Shown here: piece after piece, positions 11,460 to 21,912 of the stretch | Numbering within the stretch: position 1 is the stretch's first letter | Layout of the letters: the number at the start of each line of letters is the position of its first letter | Assembly (NCBI GenBank): GCA_001600455.1 | Contig: BCKC01000006.1 | Span: forward strand, 558,001-622,000 | Direction: 5' to 3' | DNA: 64,000 nucleotides | Origin: Endocalyx cinctus | Lineage: Eukaryota; Ascomycota; Sordariomycetes; Amphisphaeriales; Apiosporaceae | Notes under the pieces: model-generated | What the model saw: only the letters and a program-made list of their open reading frames with translations | Database searches by the model: none | Told to the model about the DNA's origin: nothing | Translations under genes and position numbers: made by a program

Positions 11460-13012
11460 ATGACGATAAAGAAATATCACTCTTTTGTGGCGGAGCCGTC
11501 CTCGTCATCACCGTTCGGGCGAGCCATGCGCCGAGCGCATTTCAACTTCTCGCCATCTTACACACCCCTGAACCATGGTTCATTCGGCGCTTATCCCCAG
11601 GCCGTCCGCTCATTCCAGCGGAATTTACAGGCGGAGGCCGATGAACGTCCGGATACCTTCATCCGCTTCACGTACCCCCGACTTCTGCGCGAGGCAAGAG
11701 AGGCCGTCTCTCGGATGCTCGGCCCGGTCGACGTCGACGAGGTAGTCTTCGTACCTAACGCCCTGACCGGCATCAATACCGTGCTTCGAAATCTGGATTA
11801 CGCCGATGGCGACGTGATCTTGTATTTCAGCACCATCTACGGCGGCTGTCTCGGCACGATCCAGTCTCTCGAAGAAACCACGCGGGTTCGCGGGTTCGCC
11901 ATTGACTTGACGTACCCCGTCGAGGATCAGGATATTCTAGACCTTTTCCGCGCCGCCATCCTCGAGGTAGAACTCCAGCAGAGGAAGGTCAAAGTAGCTA
12001 TGTTCGATACCGTCCTCACCTTTCCTGGCGTGCGTTTCCCGTGGGAATCGCTGGTGAAAATGTGCCAAGATTACAACATAATGAGTTGTGTAGATGGCGC
12101 TCACGGCATCGGTCACATCGACCTATCTCACCTGGGCCAAGTCAGACCGGATTTCTTCATCAGCAACTGCTACAAGTGAGCGTTATCCTTTCTTATTCTT
12201 GTTTGTTCTAGTATTTTTTGTTGCCGTGCTTGATCATATCTTTGCATTGTCGTGAATGATATCTAAATCAAGACATCGCGTCGTAATTGCGCGCTAGATG
12301 GCTTATGGTACCGCGCGGGTGTTCCGTACTATACGTACCTCGTCGAAATCACCACCTACTGAAGACCAGCTACCCAACAGCGGAGGGGTACGTGCCAGCC
12401 ACGCGGCGGGATTCTATCTCGCCGACCGAATACTTCGTGGGACTGTTCGAACGCGTATCAACCGTCGATACGTCGCCGTACCTCTGCGTCACGGAAGCTA
12501 TGAAGTTTCGAGAGCAGGTCTGCGGAGGTGAGACGCGTGCGCGAGATTACTGCATAACGCTCGCTAAGGAAGGCGGCGACCTCATGGCGGAGATGCTAGG
12601 CACCGAGGTTCTCGAGAACGCTTCGCGTAGTCTACGCAATTGCTGTTTCACTAACGTGAGGCTACCTCTCAAAGTGAAGCCGCATCGTGATGTCAGTGCA
12701 AGTAGCGGTGCAAATAAAGTAACCTTACCGAACCCAAGCGCGTGGTTGAGTAGTAACACGTATACCCCTGTCGGCGGTATAGAGCAGGATCAAATACCAG
12801 CCGACGATGCGCACACGGTGGCCGACTGGATCACGGAGAGGAGCGTCACTGAGTTCGACTCGTTCATCGCGACTCGGTACTACGCTGGCGCGTTCTGGAT
12901 CCGGATCTCCAGTCAGGTGTATCTGGAACGTTCCGACTTTGCCTGGGCTGCCGACGTACTTCTCGATCTCTGCGATCGGGTGAAGAGAGGAGAGTGGAGA
13001 AAGAACACGTAA
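11460..13012 (+). CDS. Class V PLP-dependent aminotransferase-fold enzyme (Egt2/LolT-like)
   Basis: Exon 1 is 11460-12175 and exon 2 is 12298-13012, with intron 12176-12297 (GTGAGC...CTAG), giving 476 residues. Landmarks are L-N-H-G-S-F-G-A-Y-P near the N-terminus, F-V-P-N-A-L-T-G-I-N-T-V (cofactor phosphate binding), V-D-G-A-H-G-I-G-H (the Asp that pairs with the PLP pyridine) and S-N-C-Y-K-W-L-M-V-P-R-G. In the last motif K239 is the expected Schiff-base lysine. That lysine codon is split AA|A by the intron, which strongly fixes the joint. Fungal relatives include the ergothioneine C-S lyase Egt2 and LolT-type 'isopenicillin N epimerase-like' proteins. Which reaction this one performs cannot be decided from sequence. 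The ATG at 11460 is the first after an A-run; a second in-frame ATG at 11526 is possible. Confidence 0.88.
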
Positions 13013-15833
13013 TACCCTTTTCTTCGCTGTTATTAATAAACTTATTTTAAGAAATGTAAAAATAAAATAAAAATCTTTCTTCTACTATTTTTTTTTCTTT
13101 TTTTTTCACTTTTCCGATATACCCTTACAAGTTATGATATCACGCATTCAGGGGGTAGCACTCGACATATCAGATATCATATTTCTTCCGATCAAAATGT
13201 TATTCTTTCTATACTATAGCTCGCCCCCACGGTAATGAGGGGGGGGGGGGGGGACCAAACAGCTTTTGTGTGAGGGGCAGCTGCGAGCACGCCTTATAAA
13301 TGCTGTCCCTTTATGCCGATTCCTATTAATACAACGCACCGGTTCCACGACGACCGTATATTCAGGGCGAAAGCAACCGAGCATTCTACTGGCCTCGGCT
13401 AATTGTCAGAATCCATCTAGAACACTGCGACGCTGGTTTAATCAAGTATATACGTAAAGAGAAATGAGACGTAGGTGGGTAACACTGAAAACAAAAAAAA
13501 AAAACACCTGGTCTCTCGCAGATAAGGCTGTTCGTAATCCTACTATGCTACTCTTCATGATCGAAAAAGTATCATATCCCAACGTTCAGTTTCCGCACGT
13601 GTACCCCGATCCCGATGGAGAGTGGGGGATGGAAAAAAAGAATATCGGTATGAGTTGACATTGGACGAGAGGAACGTCTGTCGACGTTGCAAACAAACTC
13701 TTAGTGCACCTACCGAATGGCGTGGCCAATGTTCTTGTTCATTGCCGATCTACAGTTTATGCAGCAGTTCCAACGTCTCTTAAACCCGGGAAAAGAAACC
13801 CCTGACAGCTGACTGAATGTTCACTACTAAATTCTTTAATAATACTAACAGCACAAATTCATGAATCGCATTCGTAGCCAGGCAGCCAGGTTTCGAAAGA
13901 ACCAGATAGACATGTCCTTTCCTTTTTTTTTCCCTCCCCTTTTTTGATCTCTTAATTACCAAGTTGAGCTGCAAAACCAAGATCTTGATGCCAAGATGAA
14001 AAAAAGGCCATACACACGAAATGAGTCACCGTCCTTCAAACTGAACACTTGGCTCCTCCACCACCCGGGAACCACAATTATGAGGCTTAAAGTCTTTCCA
14101 CTCATCCACATGATTTGTGTATGTATGTAAGGTTGGAAAAGCGACGTACATGATGGTGTGCTGAGCTGTTTCGAAAAAAAAAAATAAAGACCGCGAGACC
14201 AAAAATGATTCGATTGGTCAATTGCTTTATCCTTCTACATAATACATACATACATATTATACCTTCCTAGCTAAAACGGGGCGAAGAAGAGGAGGAGGAG
14301 GAATAGAGGAGGGGTCAATCCGTAAGAATTGATCACCTCGTCAGGAAATCCATTGGTCAGGGAAGCTCCCTCCCCCCTCCCAAATGGGGTCAGCATCAAG
14401 CATTCTCATGCAGGCGCACGGTAAACGGGGCGCACCATCACTGCGGGGGTAGGATATTGGTTTTTAGACGGGGTTCGTTTCGTCCACCGAATGGCGAAAG
14501 GAAAAAGAAAGAAAGTAAGGATTAAAAAGAAACGAATCGGAAACTCTGGTTTACGTTTTTGATCGATTTTCAATAACCTCAAAAAAAGAAAAGCGGATAG
14601 ACGAGGCTTTCTTCCTCTGGAAGACTCGTCCGCCAGTGACGCACCACCATTTCGTTCGTTCGAAACGTATGCTATACTACACTGGAAGAAAATCGAATAG
14701 TGTGTCTCCCGAGAAAAAAAAAAAAAAAGATCACTCGCATGAACTGAACATTTCCCGTTCATTCCCTTTCTATGGTGGGGGGAAGCTTTTTTTTTTTAGT
14801 TGGCTGCGAGCACCCGTAAATCTCAAATAGATTTTGTTATGTGTGTCCAAAAAAAAATGAACTACAAAAAAAAAAAGATGTTCTTCCCCTCCTCCAGTAA
14901 AAAAGAGATCACAGAAGAAAAAAAAGAATGTCCTATCTCACACGTACACATCCCCTGACGCCCTATCAAGGCTATAAAGTTGTAATATCAACCAAATCGC
15001 ACACCTACATATGCATGTAGTAACAGGGGGTGAGAATTACGAGAGAGGAAAGAAAATAAGAAGTAAATAATAACGAGAGGATATCATTAGACGAAAGGGT
15101 GTTGCCCGAGAAAGCGGGCGACACACCTTTTTTTCCTGTCTTCTCTTATCGTCGATACGATTTGCATAATGTTTTACTCATCTCCGTATAGTTCTTTTTT
15201 TTTTTTTTTTTGAACCTTGACGGACCTTACCTAGTCCATGTCTAACGACCATGGAACCATGTTCCTCACTCTTCAAGGGTAAAGGAGAAGAAAGAAAAAA
15301 ACGAAGGTCAAAAGAAATAGGAGTGGTAAGATGTCCTATATAAACTAGGGGGTCATCCACCCCCTACTCGCCACCGATGATATGAATTTTGTTTCTTTTC
15401 TGTTGTTTTATCTTGAATTCTATACTTCATGACCTTCACTTCTACTCTTAAAAAAAAAGGCCAGGAAGCTTTTGGTTTTTTATAAACGTTGATCGACATA
15501 CTATTCATTCAACAGGACCAGTTCCTGCAAGGAAGATAGACATTCCTTGTGCGAGCTGAGGTTAAACAACAGAAACCTTGTTCACCTCTATTTTTTTGTT
15601 TCTCTTCCTTTCCATATTTACAATTTATACTACCTACCTACGTCATCGTTCACCAAGTACGACCAGGTAGACAACTTAAACCTAATACACTTGTTTATTA
15701 TTATTTTTTTGCCTCTATCACCAATTAATCCACGCCTATTCTACCATTCTTCTTATTCTTATTCTTCTGCTTCTCCCCCCTTCCCTTCTCTATATAAATA
15801 AAATATACAAAATATAAAGAGAAGTCATCCAAG
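13013..15833. other. Intergenic, 2.8 kb
   Basis: No gene is supported. The region holds the 3' end of the PLP enzyme gene, a G16 run near 13238-13253, many A- and T-runs (such as 14715-14730 and 15196-15211) and a CT-rich leader ending in TATA-like AT sequence (15780-15820) just before the next start. A 35-codon Cys-rich frame near 13673-13780 lacks an ATG and was not called. Confidence 0.55.
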
Positions 15834-16538
15834 ATGCCGCAATACTACTCCGACTCGGACACGTCGTCCGTCTACTCCAGCCGATCGGGGTCCTCCTTCG
15901 GGAGCGCCCCGGCGTCGGCGTACTCGTCCGCCATCAGCTCCTCGTCCTCGACCTGGTCCCGGTCCCCGTCCGAATGTTTTGTCTACACCGAGGACCTGTA
16001 CGGCAACGGCTACTTCGGCGTCCAGGGCGCCGTGACCCGGAAGATGGACAGGCGGGACGACAAGAGGATCCGGTTCGCCGCGCATATCCTCAGCGGACCC
16101 TGGGCTCAGCTGAAGCCGAAGAAACATCATCACGGTCACGGTTCGTCTTCCGGTAGAAGTAAACACAGACCTCACCATTCCGGCAGACCCCCCAGCGTCG
16201 TATCCTCCCATCGCGGCCCTCCCCACTTTCACCAACAACATATGGGCATGAACGGCGGTCCACCGCCGGGACCACCACCTCCTCACGGGTTCGACGACGG
16301 GTTCATAGACCTTAACGCCGGTTCCCCTCCCATGATGCACGACCCTTACGGCCCACCACCGCCGGGACCGCCACCTCCTCCTCCGCCGCCCGGGTTCGAA
16401 GGCGGCTTTATCGATTTAAACGCCGGGCCGCCGCCGATGATGGGCGGTCATCATCATGAACAACATCTTCCTCCCGATCCGGTGTGGGGTCAGGGAGCTC
16501 AGTTTCATGGCGGTGAGAGTCCTATATTCTGTAATTAA
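15834..16538 (+). CDS. Pro/His/Gly-rich protein with duplicated FIDLNAG module
   Basis: A single exon of 234 residues with strongly GC-rich coding sequence. Residues 1-45 are Ser/Tyr-rich. Residues 46-95 are a more ordered segment (C-F-V-Y-T-E-D-L-Y-G-N-G-Y-F-G-V and then K-M-D-R-R-D-D-K-R-I-R-F-A-A). The rest is His/Lys-rich and then Pro-rich. The module P-P-H-G-F-D-D-G-F-I-D-L-N-A-G-S-P-P-M-M recurs as P-P-G-F-E-G-G-F-I-D-L-N-A-G-P-P-P-M-M, separated by polyproline. There is no signal peptide or membrane segment. No family is recognised. Polyproline suggests protein-protein binding, which is inference. The start follows a CT-rich, TATA-containing leader; a (GAAA)n tract lies in the 3' flank. 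Confidence 0.72.
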   Translation: MPQYYSDSDTSSVYSSRSGSSFGSAPASAYSSAISSSSSTWSRSPSECFVYTEDLYGNGYFGVQGAVTRKMDRRDDKRIRFAAHILSGPWAQLKPKKHHHGHGSSSGRSKHRPHHSGRPPSVVSSHRGPPHFHQQHMGMNGGPPPGPPPPHGFDDGFIDLNAGSPPMMHDPYGPPPPGPPPPPPPPGFEGGFIDLNAGPPPMMGGHHHEQHLPPDPVWGQGAQFHGGESPIFCN

Positions 16539-16635
16539 ATAATAAGAACCCCTCAAAATTTTTTTTTCCTTCTTCTCTTTTTTTCTCTTTTCTTTCTTTA
16601 CGGGAACGTGCAGATGTGAAGATGAGACAAAAAGC

Positions 16636-16672
16636 AAGAAAGAAAGAAAGAAAGAAAGAAAGAAAAGAAAAA
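16636..16672. repeat. (GAAA)n microsatellite
   Basis: Tandem GAAA units lie in the 3' flank of the Pro/His-rich gene. They are visible directly in the sequence. Confidence 0.85.
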
Positions 16673-17192
16673 GGGGGGAGAGGAGAGGGGTAAACTTAAG
16701 GAAGGGTTGTTTTTTCACGTTTTACTTCCTTTCTTCCTTTCTTTTTTTCATTCCCGTCGTCCTATCTGTCGTCCTACTTGAGACGTCACCTGTTCTATTT
16801 TACGTAAACTTATCATGATGGGGTTTTTCTTAACGAGACAAATGACTTGGAGCTTTTTTTTTTTCCCCCTTTCTTCGGCTAAGGAGGTATGTTTTATTAT
16901 TTTATTTATTTATTTTTTATTGGGAGAAGGGATTAGGATTAAATTGGTGTCCGGAGTTGTCTTTTTTTTTCTGCAACTGCAACTTCGGTGAACAAGCGAG
17001 TTGGTTCTGGCGTAAGTGATTCGACGGGAATTAGTCGGTCAGTTTTTATTTTTCTTTCTTTTTCTCTTGTCTCTTTGTTATTGTACATGATGCTCCTATT
17101 CGACCAACTTTAGTCTAAAAGTTCGATTTTACTGGTGGAGGTGGTTGAACAACAAGGGGGAGGGGGGGTTTATGTTTGTTTGCTCTTTACAC

Positions 17193-17221
17193 TTTTTTTT
17201 TTTTTTAAAAAAAAAAAAAAA
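17193..17221. repeat. T14A15 perfect palindrome
   Basis: Fourteen T are followed directly by fifteen A, giving a self-complementary inverted repeat without a loop. It is intergenic, about 650 bp past the end of the Pro/His-rich gene. Confidence 0.9.
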
Positions 17222-18819
17222 GCTTCATGTAACTACGACCTTTTTTTTAAACGATGTGTATCAACATGTCGCAAACAAAATAAAACAAACAATCTGAAAT
17301 TCAAATAAGAAGATTCGATGAAAGAATTGAAAAAGGATCGATGAATATCAACGATTTGAAAATACGCTACGCTTAGTGGTCAATTACCGAGTGACTCTTA
17401 TCAGTGATTTTTTTTAAGGACAATTTAATCTTTTGTTTTAAGTGTACTAACCTTAAGGACCCGGTCCAGCTGAGTATCAGCTGGGCTTAAATGACGGAGA
17501 AAGCCTCGATGAGATCAGAGTTACTCATACGGGCGACGGCATGTCAAATTGTGGCCTCCCCTTATACCTCATTAGGTCACCTACAACATCCCATTTTGTC
17601 CTAAAGGTATGCAGATTAGACACGCTTACTCCGAGTTCGAACTGACAAACACAGCCTCGCACAGGGTTTTGGTAATAGGACAAAAAAAAAACAGATGAAT
17701 AAAATGATGATTATCCTTTTTTCTCAGCACTAAGCAACGAACTGTGGCTGTGTACGTACGTAAAGGTTTCGAGATAGAAAAAAAAAAAAAAAAAAAAGGC
17801 GAGATGCCGTTTTCCGAACGATAAGTTAAGGCTAAAAAAGCAGCTTAAAAAAAAGGCCAGGCACTAAAAGCTAAGCTAAGCAGGCAGCTTCTAGGCAGCC
17901 GAGGCGGCTGATCTTTTTGTATTATTATTTTATGGGTCTTTTCCCCGTAAATCCATTAGGCAGAGAGAGGTTAGAGATAGATGCCTTTGTTATGTATACT
18001 AGCTATGTAAGACCTACTTAGGTTAAGTTGTAAACTAAAGGATTGGTAGTGTAGGTAAGTTTTGGTGATCATCTTAATTTGCCGAGAAGAAAGAAAAATA
18101 AAAGGACGAGAAGAAGGATGATAAGGTGACTCACGGTGGAGAGGTTACCATGTGCCGATTATATGCCTGGTTTGGTAATGGGTGAAGGAATATTAAAAGA
18201 AAAAAAAAAAAGGATACACATGTAAGCAGCCGTAAAGAGGGATCCCCCCTCCTAGGCTTTTAAAACCTACCTTAAGGAATACTGACAGGAAAAGGTCCAG
18301 GCTTGGCCGGCCACGGCCGGTACATAGAAATAAGTTTGTTGTTTTTACTGGCCCAATATAGACGATTCCAACGATTCGCTTCGATCTAATCCAATGATCC
18401 TGCAGATAGAATATATATCGTATGTATATACATGTAGGTACTCCAAGATTTAAGTGGCCTATAACTAGTTCAGTGTAACTGGCTCTGTTCACCCCAAAAA
18501 CATAAAAAAATAATAACAAAGGATAATTGATTAATTCAAATGTATACTATAGTCAAATATATTGGAGATGGGTTTCTACTTTCGTTCTGACACATACACC
18601 GAGATAGTGCCAAACAAAACATTTCACTTTTTTTTTGTTCCTTAGTCCACCTTTTTTGGCCTACACGTACAGATGCAAGTGACCAATTGAGGATGGCCAC
18701 AGAAGCGGTGTGTGGATACTAACAAACGTAAGATGGACCTACATGCAATGCCACAGCACAGCAGTCATCCCCAGATTGTCAATCTACTATCACCCCAAGA
18801 ATAATGACGGAACAGAAAG

Positions 18820-18850
<31 letters not shown>
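18820..18850. repeat. Poly(A) run of 31
   Basis: An uninterrupted A run in intergenic DNA, about 370 bp upstream of the BCS1-like gene. Similar runs lie at 23702-23726, 27956-27980 and 40689-40716. No retroelement body or target duplication was seen next to it. Confidence 0.85.
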
Positions 18851-18857
<7 letters not shown>

Positions 18858-19089
18858 CGAGGAACCCTGGCTATGGTATGAGGATGCATATCACATGCAC
18901 TAGCGGCATCTAAGCCTGGAAGAAAGTTGGAGCTCCCTCCCGTATTTTATATTCCCTTATGGAGCAAACGCAAAGTATTTAAGTCTCGTGAACTTCCATG
19001 ACTTTGCGTTCTGTCATTTTTCAGATGTTTCACAAGCATCTCTAAAAAATCATCAGTACTCAGCGAATTGTTCGATTCGCAAACCCACC

Positions 19090-19096
19090 TTATATA
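19090..19096 (+). promoter_or_regulatory. TATA-like element upstream of BCS1-like gene
   Basis: TTATATA lies about 130 bp before the start codon at 19222, in otherwise mixed sequence. The position is compatible with a fungal TATA box, but AT-rich strings are frequent here. Confidence 0.3.
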
Positions 19097-19221
19097 CAAA
19101 CCATCTATACTAGGGTATTGCTTCGAACAAACAACTTCGTCCCTCAGGACTGCGAAAGTCCCTCCTACTGGCTAGGAAACTGCCCTTTTCCAAGAGCATC
19201 GAGTATTGACTACTCGCGAGG

Positions 19222-21225
19222 ATGTCGCTAGCCTACCTCTTATCTAACCCGGCGGGCGCCATCGGCGACGTTCTTCGAACATCTTCAATAACAAATCAGA
19301 CGACAGCCAACAACAACAACAACAACAGCAACGCTCATGACGTACCGGCTTCACCTCAGCTCGCTTTACTAGACCTTTTATTTCCCGGTATCTCTCTGTT
19401 CGCTAACGCCGTGCAGAAGTATCTGGGCATCGACTTGAATCATTACGTTTCCTTACTCATAGTCGGAGGTCTCCTAGCCGTGGTATGGAGCTACTTGAAC
19501 CAATACTTCTGGGATCAGCTCGAAGGGTACTGGATGTCCGTCGTCGACATCCGGACCGACGACGAGATCTACAACATCGTCATGGGCTGGGTGGCTCGGC
19601 AGAAGTTCTCCAAGGGCGCCAGGCGGTTCGTCGTCAACATGAACCTCAGCTCCCGATGCTGGTGGCTTTGGGGCGACGACGATGACGAGGACGAGGACGA
19701 CGAGGGCGATTACGGCCGGGCCGGCAAGAAGAAGAAACCCCTGTCGTACACGCCCGCCTTCGGTAACCACTACTTCTGGTGGAGGGGTCACCTCCTCCTA
19801 TTCCGTCGGCATATGAACCGCGAGGGCGGTTACGGCTACGTGAGCCAGCGCGAGGAGATCTCCATCTCGTGCTTCGGCCGCAACCCCGCCGTCCTCAAGG
19901 AGCTCCTGGACGAGGCGAGGGAGCAGTACATGCAGAAGGACGAGCAGAAGACCCTCATCTACCGGGGCGTCATTAAATCCGGAAGCACCGAGCCGAGCTG
20001 GCAGCGGGCCATGGCCCGGGCCATGCGCCCCTTTTCGACCGTCATCCTGAACGAGAAGGTCAAGCAGGACCTCATCGACGACGTATCCGATTACCTCTGC
20101 CCCGAAACCCAGCGCTGGTACTCGAACCGAGGCATCCCTTACCGGCGAGGTTACCTGCTGCACGGCCCTCCCGGAACGGGCAAGTCCTCCCTGAGCCTCG
20201 CCCTGGCCGGCTTCTTCAAGATGCGAATCTACATCGTCAGCCTGAGCTCCGTCAACTCTAACGAGGAGATCCTGTCCAGCCTTTTCGCCGAGCTACCGCG
20301 TCGCTGCGTCGTGCTCCTCGAAGATATCGACACGGCCGGTCTGACCCATACCCGCGAGGACACCGCGGCGATAACCGGCCCGAGCGGCGCCGAGACGGGA
20401 GACGACGAGTCGGGGAGCAACAACGGCGGCAACGCGAACAACGGTAACGATAAATCCCAGACACCGCAGCAACCGGCCCAGCCCCAGCCGATGGGCAGGT
20501 TATCCCTATCCGGGCTTCTCAACATCCTCGACGGCGTAGCCTCTCAGGAAGGCCGGGTTCTGATCATGACTACTAACCACGTCGAGAAGCTGGACAAGGC
20601 GCTGATCCGGCCCGGCCGTGTCGACATGATCGTCGAGTTCGGGCGGGCGGACCGGGGCATGACTTCGGCCATCTTCCGGGCCATCTACGCCCATCTCGAA
20701 GGGGACGACGGGTTCCGGCCCTCGGTGGAGGATCTGTCTCTCGACGACGAGGCGCGCCGGATTTTAGCGGAGGAGCGGACCCGGAAGCGGGCCGAGGAGT
20801 TCGCCGACAAGATCCCCGCCCACGAGTTCAGCCCGGCGGAGCTGCAGGGGTTTCTCATGAGGCACAAGAGGAACGCCCGGGCCGCGGTCGATAACGCCGA
20901 GGAGTTCGTCGAGCAGACCCGAAAGGATCGTAAGGAGAAGGAGCTCTTGGAGGCCGAGAACAAGAGGAAAGAAGAGGAGAAGAAGGCGGAGGAGGCGAAG
21001 AAGAAGGAGCAGGAAAAGCTAGAGAAGAAGAAGAAGCAAGACGAAGAAGCGGAGAAAAAGGAGTCCTCGCCGGCTGCTGGTAACGATGAAAAATCGACGG
21101 AAGCTGCCGCCAAGACTAAGAAGGTCGATGAGACCTCAGCGAAGTCGGAACCGAAAGATGAGGTAACGAAAGATGGAATTGATAAACATGATTCGGGTTA
21201 CGCAACGCCGACGAGCGATGTTTAG
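19222..21225 (+). CDS. BCS1-like AAA ATPase
   Basis: A single exon of 667 residues. Order: a hydrophobic segment at about 74-92, BCS1_N-type region, Walker A G-P-P-G-T-G-K-S (315-322), Walker B V-V-L-L-E-D-I-D (363-370), an Asn/Gly/Gln-rich insert (about 372-423), then L-S-L-S-G-L-L-N-I-L-D-G-V and the arginine-finger region L-I-R-P-G-R-V-D. A Lys/Glu coiled coil and Ser/Thr-rich tail occupy about 560-667. Yeast Bcs1 (about 450 residues) is a mitochondrial inner-membrane translocase for the Rieske protein. This protein is much longer, has an acidic insert (about 152-165) in the N-terminal region and a charged tail. It is therefore more likely one of the expanded fungal BCS1-like paralogues of unknown substrate than the Rieske chaperone. 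Catalytic motifs are intact. Confidence 0.85.
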   Translation: MSLAYLLSNPAGAIGDVLRTSSITNQTTANNNNNNSNAHDVPASPQLALLDLLFPGISLFANAVQKYLGIDLNHYVSLLIVGGLLAVVWSYLNQYFWDQLEGYWMSVVDIRTDDEIYNIVMGWVARQKFSKGARRFVVNMNLSSRCWWLWGDDDDEDEDDEGDYGRAGKKKKPLSYTPAFGNHYFWWRGHLLLFRRHMNREGGYGYVSQREEISISCFGRNPAVLKELLDEAREQYMQKDEQKTLIYRGVIKSGSTEPSWQRAMARAMRPFSTVILNEKVKQDLIDDVSDYLCPETQRWYSNRGIPYRRGYLLHGPPGTGKSSLSLALAGFFKMRIYIVSLSSVNSNEEILSSLFAELPRRCVVLLEDIDTAGLTHTREDTAAITGPSGAETGDDESGSNNGGNANNGNDKSQTPQQPAQPQPMGRLSLSGLLNILDGVASQEGRVLIMTTNHVEKLDKALIRPGRVDMIVEFGRADRGMTSAIFRAIYAHLEGDDGFRPSVEDLSLDDEARRILAEERTRKRAEEFADKIPAHEFSPAELQGFLMRHKRNARAAVDNAEEFVEQTRKDRKEKELLEAENKRKEEEKKAEEAKKKEQEKLEKKKKQDEEAEKKESSPAAGNDEKSTEAAAKTKKVDETSAKSEPKDEVTKDGIDKHDSGYATPTSDV

Positions 21226-21754
21226 AGCGGCGTTGATGATTCCTTTTTCTTTCATGGCTTTTATGACGTACCGGATCAGGAGATCTTTGCATGGGATCGG
21301 CGTTACAGATGCTTTGAGGCGGAACATTCCGCGTTCTAGCCGCTCTTGCTTTGGACATGAGCATTAAATATAATTAAGGAGAGAACAAAAAAAAAAACCT
21401 TATAACCTTGGAAATCACATATTGAAGTCATTACACTTGTGAATGAAGTATATGGATACTACATGTATTAGACAAAACCTGATGATAGGGATATGATCAG
21501 AAGAGTATGTATGCAGAGTTGGACAGTGACGTATCACAGGGTGATAACCCTTTTCCGCGTAGGAGGCGAATCTCGATTATACGAGACCCATCGCATAATA
21601 ATAGTACCTGTTTTTATATGCTAGATCTGTAGTATAAGTGAGGGGAAAGTGTATCATGTATAAGGCATCGCGCTTCTTGTCGTGGAGACAATACAAAATA
21701 TATACACGTGGACTTGTAGCGTGAAGAAAAGAAAAGAAAAGGAAAGGAAGCGTA

Positions 21755-21912
21755 TGCAGTAAGTAAGTAAGTACTTAGGTAAGAAGAATACTTGAACCTA
21801 GGACATTTTTACCAAGTTAGAAGTTAAGTTACAGTAGCTACGTACTTAGTAGGTAGGCAGGTAGGTAGGTTTTATAGATTACCTATTTAGGTAATTAGCT
21901 GAAGGTTTAGAT
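21755..21912. repeat. Degenerate TAGG/TACC/GTAC low-complexity block
   Basis: It contains runs of GTAAGTAAGTAAG, GTAGGTAGGCAGGTAGGTAGG and TACCTATTTAGGTA. Similar blocks recur at 22780-22980, 26740-26820, 40515-40640 and near 55000 and 62230. They look like a genome-specific simple-repeat habit and not a mobile element. Confidence 0.6.

Larger units (their letters stand above)
16539..19221. other. Intergenic, 2.7 kb, homopolymer-rich
   Basis: No gene is supported. Notable content is a (GAAA)n tract, a T14A15 perfect palindrome, a 31-base A run at 18820-18850, and upstream sequence of the AAA ATPase gene with a TATA-like TTATATA at 19090-19096. A GGCCGGCCACGGCCGG palindrome-like string lies near 18304-18319. 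Confidence 0.55.

Noticed and set aside
13464..13780. Frame with C-x2-C and C-x-C pairs near 13673-13780
   Set aside because: It lacks an ATG, has no conserved domain beyond the Cys pairs, and no splice partner was found.
14406..14762. 118-codon minus-strand frame
   Set aside because: Mostly Phe/Ser/Arg from homopolymer tracts; AT-rich and without motif.
17618..17650. B-box-like GAGTTCGAACTGAC as part of a tRNA gene
   Set aside because: No A box at the right distance and no acceptor or anticodon stem pairing could be built.
18820..18850. Long A run as possible retroposon tail
   Set aside because: No element body, no target-site duplication, and several similar runs occur on their own across intergenic DNA.
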